Assembly (NCBI GenBank): GCA_964392345.1
Contig: CAYMPQ010000056.1
Coordinates: forward strand, 1 to 12,044
Source of the DNA: JAUVXY01 sp964392345
Lineage (GTDB): Bacteria; Actinomycetota; Humimicrobiia; Humimicrobiales; Humimicrobiaceae
Direction of reading: 5' to 3'
DNA length: 12,044 bases
Program-made: the position numbers and the translations under genes
Notes under the pieces: generated by a model
The model's database searches: none
Seen by the model: the letters and a program-made list of their open reading frames with translations, nothing else
Told to the model about the DNA's origin: nothing
Shown here: in pieces, positions 7,633 through 12,044 of the stretch
How the letters are laid out: the number at the start of each line of letters is the position of its first letter
Position numbering within the stretch: position 1 is the stretch's first letter

Positions 7633-8165
7633 AGATTTTTATAATAACTGTTGCTGTAGTTATACTTTATTCTTTTACTGTTGTCTTTGCCCAGGACTAC
7701 AGGCAAGCTCAAAGGGTAAGCTACAGGTTAAAATATGTATGTGAGGAGCTATCTTGTACCGGAGCTTCATTTTATGATAGGGAGGAGTATGGGGAAGGCT
7801 ATACCATCTTTGATACTGATGAGAGTATAAAAGCTATAGGTGACCAGTTGCCTAATCTTCTTTCAGTAGACAGTAGTATGACACCTGCATCAAATTCGTA
7901 CTGGTCTAAAAATATTAAGTACAGGGTTTATTTTTATGATGATTCAGGGATATGTAAAGTTTATACTGATGGGATCCTGACCGGGGAAGAAGCTTTTACT
8001 TATGGTGATACACACACTGGTGATTGGACTTCGTGCAATACGGTTATTTCTGATCCTATGGTAATTGTAACCATAAACGGTGGTCCTGGCAGGTTTAGAT
8101 TAAAAATTCTAGATCCGCTTCCGGATATTATAAGAAGCGCATCTCATGAGTGGGAAGATAGATAG
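7629..8165 (+). CDS. membrane-anchored exported protein, minor-pilin-like
   Basis: A 178-residue protein with a single N-terminal membrane helix or signal anchor (about 3-21, FIITVAVVILYSFTVVFAQ), then a helical 'YRQAQRVSYRLKYVCEELSCTGASFYDREEYGEGYTIFDTDESIKAIGDQL', and a strand-rich rest with two further Cys (in GICKVY and TSCNTV) besides the pair in VCEELSC, which could form disulfides outside the cell. The overall plan is like TadE/TadF or pseudopilin-type subunits. The start overlaps the previous stop by four bases, indicating coupled translation. Its head (MKIFIITVAVVIL) follows the two preceding genes. The 'VFA-Q' at 19-22 could be a signal peptidase I site, so a secreted form cannot be excluded. 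Confidence 0.62.
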   Translation: MKIFIITVAVVILYSFTVVFAQDYRQAQRVSYRLKYVCEELSCTGASFYDREEYGEGYTIFDTDESIKAIGDQLPNLLSVDSSMTPASNSYWSKNIKYRVYFYDDSGICKVYTDGILTGEEAFTYGDTHTGDWTSCNTVISDPMVIVTINGGPGRFRLKILDPLPDIIRSASHEWEDR

Positions 8166-8180
8166 GAGAAAGGGGGTAAG

Positions 8181-8600
8181 ATGAGGCGGGTAAGGTGTGC
8201 CGCGTGCGGCAGTTTAATAGATAGGGTGTATCGCAGGAAAGACTATGGGGTATATACACATTATTTTTCTAACGCTATAAAAAGAAGGTATTTCTGCCAC
8301 AGCTGCATCTGTAGGATTGAAGAGTATTTTGGATTTTTAAAGAAGAGTAAAAAAGAGGGGTACTTAAAAAAACACCCTGAATATAAATATTTTTATTACT
8401 TGGGCCAGGGTCGTGACACGAGACTTCGTTTTTACAGCTTAAAAGAAAAATTAGAAAAGAAGATGTGGGACAGGATAGCAGACTTGTTTAAGTTTTATGG
8501 TTTTAGCGATTTTGGAGACGGCAATCTACCTGACTCAGCCAGGGGAAGGTGGGTTACCCATGATCCAAAAAAAGTTATGGAAAGATTAGACTGGGAATAG
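8181..8600 (+). CDS. small Cys-rich putative zinc-binding protein, unknown function
   Basis: A 139-residue basic protein with no membrane segment. Cys pairs at C6-x2-C9 and C39-x2-C42 (plus C44) with aromatic residues between them suggest a zinc-knuckle or treble-clef fold. The middle is lysine- and tyrosine-rich (KKSKKEGYLKKHPEYKYFYYL), and the tail holds a distinctive 'SARGRWVTHDPKKVMERLDWE'. The strong ribosome site GGAGAAAGGGGG upstream (8165-8176) suggests good expression. It sits between the pilus cluster and the exported proteins. I do not recognise the family. Nucleic acid binding is plausible from charge and zinc pairs, but that is inference. Confidence 0.6.
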   Translation: MRRVRCAACGSLIDRVYRRKDYGVYTHYFSNAIKRRYFCHSCICRIEEYFGFLKKSKKEGYLKKHPEYKYFYYLGQGRDTRLRFYSLKEKLEKKMWDRIADLFKFYGFSDFGDGNLPDSARGRWVTHDPKKVMERLDWE

Positions 8601-8626
8601 TGTCTTAAATATAAAAAAAGGAAATT

Positions 8627-9250
8627 ATGAAAAATAAAATAATGGTAATAAATATAGTACTGATTGTGTGCATAGCAGTTGGTATCTTCTTTACTATTAA
8701 ATATGATGTTATCCGAAAAATTGAAAATGCTATAAATCAACAAGTAGTGCAAAATAAATCCGATTCCAATAAAGAAGCAGAACAGGAAGATTTGATTTAT
8801 GAAACTTCCCTGGATAAAGACGGGAATGAAGTAGTAATTAAAATGAGAAAAATTATAGTTCTTGATGAAGAAGGAAATGAAGTGGAATTTTGGGAAGATA
8901 CAGCAGAGCATAAAATAATATCTGATTATATGTATAAAGGGGTAGTAGAGAAAATTGAAGGCAATAAAATTTATTTTACAGTAGATATGAAAGTTAAGGA
9001 TGGGACCGAACATATTTTTGAAAATGTCAAAGATTACCAGATTATTTTTGACATTGATTCTTATAATTTAGAATCTGATCCTTATGTAGAATATTCTGCA
9101 GGCGACTTTCTGTGTTTTGATGGTAAAGACTTTTTTAGTGCTGGTGAGCTAAAGTTTTTAGTAGGCAAATATTTGAGGGTCCAGGACGTTATGTTTGAAG
9201 ACATCCATGTAGGCAAAAGATACAGGGAGCTTTGTTTTTATCTAAAGTGA
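8627..9250 (+). CDS. membrane-anchored exported protein, unknown function
   Basis: A 207-residue protein with an N-terminal membrane anchor (about 5-24, IMVINIVLIVCIAVGIFFTI), a charged linker (NQQVVQNKSDSNKEAEQED), then a strand-rich acidic domain. Two copies of a 'D--GNEV' turn lie at about 63-69 and 80-86. Further on is 'EKIEGNKIYFTVDMKVKDGTEHIFENVKDYQIIFDID', resembling an OB- or beta-barrel-type fold, and 'GKYLRVQDVMFEDIHVGKRYRELCFYL' near the end. The ribosome site AAGGAAA at 8619-8625 is good. It lies in the same transcription unit as the Trp-repeat protein that starts ten bases after it, so the two may act together at the cell surface. No family is recognised. Confidence 0.62.
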   Translation: MKNKIMVINIVLIVCIAVGIFFTIKYDVIRKIENAINQQVVQNKSDSNKEAEQEDLIYETSLDKDGNEVVIKMRKIIVLDEEGNEVEFWEDTAEHKIISDYMYKGVVEKIEGNKIYFTVDMKVKDGTEHIFENVKDYQIIFDIDSYNLESDPYVEYSAGDFLCFDGKDFFSAGELKFLVGKYLRVQDVMFEDIHVGKRYRELCFYLK

Positions 9251-9260
9251 GGAGGGTTTT

Positions 9261-10520
9261 ATGAAGAAAAGAAAGATATTTTCTACACTAACGGTATTTT
9301 TATTTATATTTATATCCGTAACTTTTTTAACACCCCAGTATCTAAATGCAGAAACCCGGAAGTTCTGGGTTGATACGTCGCATTGGGAGACTAGCAAAGA
9401 GTGGGTAAGTAGTGGATACTGGCAGGTAACTCCAAGACAAAGATGGGTTGATACTTCTTATACGGTTACCCAGGGCTTCTGGCAGGACTATACGGAAAAG
9501 GTCTGGGTAAGTAGTGGATACTGGAGTAGTCACTGGGTTGATACCTCGCACTGGACGTGGGTAAGTAGCGGATATTGGAAGAGTAAGTGGGTTGATACGT
9601 CGCACTGGGAGACTAGATACAGATATGTTAACAGGTGGGTCCCCTGCAATAAAGTATTTTTATATGGTACCAGTAGCTACGGTTGGAGTGTTTACAGTTT
9701 TGCTTCTAAATATAAAGGACGCTACGAAGGTACAATTGGCGGAAAAAGGTATAGGTATAAAAAATTTGTAATAGACTACAGACCTTCCTATGGCGGAAGA
9801 GTTTATGCAATAAGATATGAATGTTATCAAGTTTTAAAGAATGTAAGAGAGTCTTACCGGGTCTGGGTAAGTAGTGGATACTGGAGTAGAAAGTGGGTTA
9901 ATACATCACACTGGACGTGGGTAAGCAGTGGATACTGGAAAAGTCAATGGGTTGATACGTCGCATTGGGAGAATGTAGCCAAGAGAAGATGGGTTGATAC
10001 TTCCTATACTGTCTCTCAGGGATACTGGGAGAATTATACGGAAACTGTCTGGGTTGATACTTCACACTGGGAGACTGAAGAAATATGGGTTAGTGAAGGG
10101 CACTGGGTTGAAGCAGAGCTAAATCCTAAAGGAAAGGTACTACATACTGACAGGTGGAATGAAAATAGGATTAGCTACAACTTTTCAAAAACCGGAAGTC
10201 CTGATGATCCAAGAGGCTATGAGATATTTTTCAATGGTGAAAGATTTGTACTGGAGGCTGAAACCGCTGGAGATTTTGGTCCGGAATCTCTCCACGTAGA
10301 ATTTTTAGGGACTGGATTTGAAACGGATCTCACTTATACAGGAAATAGCACATGGGAAGGTTATATCTGGGACACCTCTTTTATTAATTTTCACGATAGA
10401 GATTGTGTTTTTAAATTTACTTCCTCCTATGATTATGAGGGAGATAAGTTTGAAATAGAGGATGAGGTAACGGTGTATATTGTGCGTGATTATTATTGGA
10501 GGCTTCACAGGGGGTTTTAA
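9261..10520 (+). CDS. secreted tryptophan-repeat protein, W-V-x-x-x-x-W units
   Basis: A 419-residue exported protein. Residues 1-30 are a classic signal peptide (MKKRK, hydrophobic core, LNA|ET). Twelve seven-residue units bounded by Trp (WVDTSHW or WVSSGYW types) and two longer units (WVDTSYTVTQGFW type, residues 62-74 and 244-256) fill residues 36-116 and 202-282. They are separated by a Tyr/Arg-rich insertion at about 127-201 carrying C129 and C188, a possible disulfide. A beta-like C-terminal domain follows (about 285-419, 'GKVLHTDRWNENRISYN', 'GYEIFFNGERFVLEAETAG', 'ESLHVEFLGTGFETDL', 'WEGYIWDTSF'), reminiscent of Ig-like secreted domains. Trp bracketing suggests stacked beta hairpins, perhaps ligand- or cell-wall-binding. 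No sortase motif or membrane anchor is seen at the C-terminus. Ribosome site GAGGAGG is at 9249-9255. The function is unknown; an adhesin or surface factor working with the pilus genes is inference. Confidence 0.8.
   Translation: MKKRKIFSTLTVFLFIFISVTFLTPQYLNAETRKFWVDTSHWETSKEWVSSGYWQVTPRQRWVDTSYTVTQGFWQDYTEKVWVSSGYWSSHWVDTSHWTWVSSGYWKSKWVDTSHWETRYRYVNRWVPCNKVFLYGTSSYGWSVYSFASKYKGRYEGTIGGKRYRYKKFVIDYRPSYGGRVYAIRYECYQVLKNVRESYRVWVSSGYWSRKWVNTSHWTWVSSGYWKSQWVDTSHWENVAKRRWVDTSYTVSQGYWENYTETVWVDTSHWETEEIWVSEGHWVEAELNPKGKVLHTDRWNENRISYNFSKTGSPDDPRGYEIFFNGERFVLEAETAGDFGPESLHVEFLGTGFETDLTYTGNSTWEGYIWDTSFINFHDRDCVFKFTSSYDYEGDKFEIEDEVTVYIVRDYYWRLHRGF
9366..9638 (+). repeat. first Trp-unit repeat array within the secreted protein gene
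   Basis: Seven W-V-x-x-x-x-W units, including one long unit, alternate between a 'VDTSHW' type and a 'VSSGYW' type. The codons are nearly identical between units (for example GGGTAAGTAGTGGATACTGG recurs), which suggests recent duplication or gene conversion and not only protein-level selection. Confidence 0.8.
9864..10106 (+). repeat. second Trp-unit repeat array
   Basis: Seven further units. Bases 9860-9889 are identical to 9500-9529, exactly 360 bases (120 codons) earlier, and the similarity continues for about 110 bases. In protein terms residues 81-117 reappear as 201-237 with few changes, so this is a segmental duplication and not an independent array. Confidence 0.8.
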
Positions 10521-10544
10521 GCAGTAGAAGATCTGTAAAATAAG

Positions 10545-11087
10545 ATGGGAGTATCTGTTAAAATGAAAAAAAAGAAGAAAATAGATAAAATATACTGTCC
10601 AGAATGCAGGAATGCTACTGCCACAGAAGCTGTTATATGTCCTAATTGCAGGGTTCAGGTAAGAGAGCTTAAAGTGTCTGCCAAAACATTATCTGCTGAC
10701 ACTAAACCGTTTTACACTGGAGAAGCTCTTTTATTAGAAGAAGGGAAAAGACAGTTAGGGGGAGCAGCGTTATTTTACTGGTTTGTGGTTATATTTACTC
10801 ATTTAATTATTCTTCTTTCTATGTTTTTAATCCCTCTTAAGCTACCGGGAGAAACTCCTACTGTGGGCAGTATTGCTCAGTTTATATTTTTACCAGTATT
10901 TGTTTTTGGTATATTTTATTTCATTTATATAATTTTTCTGGCAGCAATTATTAAAAGAAAATTCTCTTGTTCCTTTTACCATAGCTATTCTTGCCGTAAC
11001 CATGTTTTTCTACTAGCACAAAAATTGGAGCAAATCTTTATAAAAAGAATTAATCACCCTTTAGCTAAAGGGTATTTGGTGGCTTAA
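10545..11087 (+). CDS. zinc-ribbon membrane protein, unknown function
   Basis: A 180-residue protein (or 174 if it starts at the second Met, 10563, which has GGGAG eleven bases upstream, a better site than that of 10545). After a poly-Lys stretch, Cys pairs C18-x2-C21 and C32-x2-C35 form a zinc ribbon (YCPEC, ICPNC). Two long hydrophobic segments follow at about 73-98 (GAALFYWFVVIFTHLIILLSMFLIPL) and 108-135. The soluble tail carries Cys near 142 and 149 and ends 'INHPLAKGYLVA'. Zinc-ribbon-plus-membrane proteins of this kind are common and mostly uncharacterised. The gene abuts the replication-initiator-like gene (TAA then ATG), and its last codons contain an 18-base perfect palindrome. Confidence 0.66.
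   Translation: MGVSVKMKKKKKIDKIYCPECRNATATEAVICPNCRVQVRELKVSAKTLSADTKPFYTGEALLLEEGKRQLGGAALFYWFVVIFTHLIILLSMFLIPLKLPGETPTVGSIAQFIFLPVFVFGIFYFIYIIFLAAIIKRKFSCSFYHSYSCRNHVFLLAQKLEQIFIKRINHPLAKGYLVA
11056..11073 (+). promoter_or_regulatory. perfect 18-base palindrome upstream of the rep-like gene, candidate operator
   Basis: ACCCTTTAGCTAAAGGGT reads the same on both strands. It lies in the last codons of the zinc-ribbon gene, 14 bases before the rep-like start. A loose promoter-like pair (TTGGAG near 11026, ATTAAT near 11050) precedes it. This is the position expected of an operator for an autoregulated rep/par unit. It could also be an RNA hairpin close to the ribosome site. The palindrome is seen; its role is inferred. 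Confidence 0.5.
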
Positions 11088-12014
11088 ATGAACAAAAAAA
11101 TAATGCTAAAAGACAAAAGAATTAAAAGCCAGAAAAGGAAAACAAAAGATAATTTTTTCTTATCCTCCAGGAAGAGTTCATCTTTTAAAAAACAGATTGA
11201 GGGAAAATTAGTATCTATTGAAATTCAAAAAGAATATGATATTTTTAAACGTTCGTGGGAAGAGCGTATTTTTGTAAAACTTTATATAGAAGCTCGAACC
11301 TCAGGTCTCCTAAAGAAAATCAGTGATCGTGACTGGAAAACACTCTGCGTACTGGCAACTTTTATGGACAGTGAAGGCGACTGCTACCCAAGCCAGAGAG
11401 CAATTGCTAGAGCCCTGGGAGTAAGCAGGCAGATGGCTAATGAGCGCATCCAGAGTTTAGTTAAGTTTCGCTTTAAAGAAAAGCCTGTTTTATTAATTAA
11501 AAAAGTTAGAAGGTCAACACCAAAAGGCGGAAGATGGGATAATAATAAGTACAGGATTCTACCTATTTCAAACTTAAAAGTATTTGGAGGTCCTGGGGAA
11601 AAAGATAAAACCAATACAGAAGAAAAGTCTATGTCAAGTTTTCTTGACACAGGGCCTATGTCAAGAATCCCTGACACAGGAAAACTTGACACTAACTATA
11701 ACCATGCGTTAAACAATAACCAATTAAATAACGTTAACGAGAATGCTTTTTATAAAAAGAAGAAAAGAACGCAACAAAAAGAACTTCTATCACAAGACCT
11801 AGCAGACCGGCTAGGTGATGATCACTCACTAGGATTTTATAGAAGAGTTGTTGACAGGATGCCGGAAAATCTAATATATCAGGCCTTAAGTGAGGTAAAA
11901 GATATATATCTTATGGGCAGAGTAAAAAAAAGCAGAGGTGCTCTATTTAATAAAATTATCCAGGAGAAGGCTATAAAAAACAGTATTGATTTAGGTATAA
12001 AAAAAAGGAAGTGA
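11088..12014 (+). CDS. winged-HTH replication-initiator-like protein
   Basis: A 308-residue protein with a very basic head (1-40). Residues 60-157 form a winged helix-turn-helix of the HTH_36 type: 'FVKLYIEARTSGLLKKISDRDWKTLCVLATFMDSEGDCYPSQRAIARALGVSRQMANERIQSLV', with the recognition helix at about 112-123 and a wing around 136-157. Next comes a low-complexity linker with a repeated M-S-x3-D-T-G motif and an Asn-rich stretch (181-220), then a helical C-terminal domain (230-308, 'LADRLGDDHSLGFYRRVVDRMPENLIYQALSEVKDI', 'SRGALFNKIIQEK'). HTH, linker and helical C-terminal domain is the plan of many plasmid, phage and ICE replication initiators. The linker DNA holds iteron-like repeats. The start directly follows the previous stop (TAAATG) with GGTGG at 11078-11082. 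A ParA-like gene follows four bases after it, supporting a rep-par module. A pure transcription regulator is the alternative. Confidence 0.68.
   Translation: MNKKIMLKDKRIKSQKRKTKDNFFLSSRKSSSFKKQIEGKLVSIEIQKEYDIFKRSWEERIFVKLYIEARTSGLLKKISDRDWKTLCVLATFMDSEGDCYPSQRAIARALGVSRQMANERIQSLVKFRFKEKPVLLIKKVRRSTPKGGRWDNNKYRILPISNLKVFGGPGEKDKTNTEEKSMSSFLDTGPMSRIPDTGKLDTNYNHALNNNQLNNVNENAFYKKKKRTQQKELLSQDLADRLGDDHSLGFYRRVVDRMPENLIYQALSEVKDIYLMGRVKKSRGALFNKIIQEKAIKNSIDLGIKKRK
11630..11692 (+). repeat. iteron-like repeats inside the rep-like gene, candidate origin
   Basis: A 27-base unit at 11630-11656 is repeated at 11657-11683 (20 of 27 bases match), with a third half-unit CTTGACAC at 11685-11692. The first unit contains the inverted repeat TGTCAAG-TTTT-CTTGACA (11632-11649). 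TGTCAAG also occurs at 11659 and the complement-type half-site (CTTGACAC or CCTGACAC) at 11643, 11670 and 11685. An A/T-rich stretch follows (11693-11760). Repeats in the linker part of an initiator gene are a known location of origins in several plasmid and phage families, for example RepA_N plasmids. Confidence 0.52.
11797..11816 (+). repeat. inverted repeat, 7-base arms and 6-base loop
   Basis: ACCTAGC (11797-11803), a six-base spacer, and GCTAGGT (11810-11816) form a perfect stem. It lies about 105 bases after the iteron-like repeats, past an A/T-rich stretch, still within the rep-like gene. It could be part of the candidate origin or simply codon chance. No poly-T follows, so it is not a terminator. 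Confidence 0.35.
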
Positions 12015-12018
12015 TAAA

Positions 12019-12044
12019 GTGGGAAAAATTATAGCTATAGCAAA
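12019..12044 (+). CDS. parA: ParA-type partition ATPase, first codons only (runs off window)
   Basis: GTG start at 12019 with ribosome site AGGAAGTGA at 12006-12014, spacing about four to nine bases. The first residues MGKIIAIA are the typical opening of ParA/Soj proteins, which continue NQKGGVGKTT at the P-loop, but only eight full codons are visible. The four-base gap after the rep-like gene suggests one rep-par operon for replication and segregation of the element. The call would be wrong if the next codons do not encode a K-G-G-x-G-K-T motif. Confidence 0.55.

Noticed and set aside
8495..9013. 172-residue open frame on the minus strand, rich in Phe/Tyr/Ile
   Set aside because: It spans the end of the Cys-rich gene and the start of the membrane-anchored protein gene. 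Its composition is what A-rich coding sequence gives in reverse, and both plus-strand genes have good ribosome sites.
9342..9605. minus-strand open frame across the Trp repeats
   Set aside because: A shadow of the repeat codons; it has no ribosome site and only mirrors the repeat period.
9366..10106. regular short DNA repeats that might suggest a CRISPR array
   Set aside because: The repeats are in frame, encode W-V-x4-W units in a signal-peptide protein, and have no spacers of uniform length with unrelated sequence.

Overview
The window is AT-rich, and every gene I can support reads on the + strand with gaps of 0 to about 43 bases. Shine-Dalgarno-like AGGAG/GGAGG sites, TTG and GTG starts, strong A/T bias, and the absence of outer-membrane components point to a low-GC Gram-positive anaerobe (Bacillota, Clostridia- or Halanaerobiia-like). 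This lineage is an inference from style and family resemblance. The gene content looks like a mobile replicon, either a conjugative plasmid or an integrative conjugative element (ICE).

Region 1 (1-573) is the C-terminal part of a VirD4/TraG-type coupling protein, the ATPase that delivers DNA or protein to a secretion channel. Region 2 (616-8165) is a Tad/Flp-pilus-like assembly cluster. In order it holds a CpaE/TadZ-like protein broken by an apparent one-base frameshift, a CpaB/SAF-domain membrane protein, a second CpaE/TadZ-like protein, a CpaF/TadA-like secretion ATPase, TadB-like and TadC-like inner-membrane platform proteins, and three small proteins whose N-terminal membrane segments look alike (candidate pilin or pseudopilin subunits). 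Region 3 (8181-11087) holds accessory genes: a small Cys-rich protein, a membrane-anchored exported protein, a secreted protein built from 14 tryptophan-bracketed repeat units, and a zinc-ribbon membrane protein. Region 4 (11088-12044) looks like replication and partition: a winged-HTH replication-initiator-like protein with iteron-like repeats inside its own gene, then the first codons of a ParA-type partition ATPase.

The simplest reading is that a coupling protein and a Tad-like pilus machine sit on one self-maintaining element. The pilus may serve mating-pair contact or surface attachment, the Trp-repeat protein may be displayed or secreted as an adhesin-like factor, and the rep/par module keeps the element. 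The most interesting points are the Trp-repeat protein, the coupling protein/Tad pairing, the probable replication origin inside the rep-like gene, the perfect 18-bp palindrome just upstream of that gene, and the loss of P-loop lysines in both TadZ-like proteins. No tRNA, rRNA, CRISPR array, insertion sequence or convincing rho-independent terminator was seen, and no gap exceeds 300 bases.
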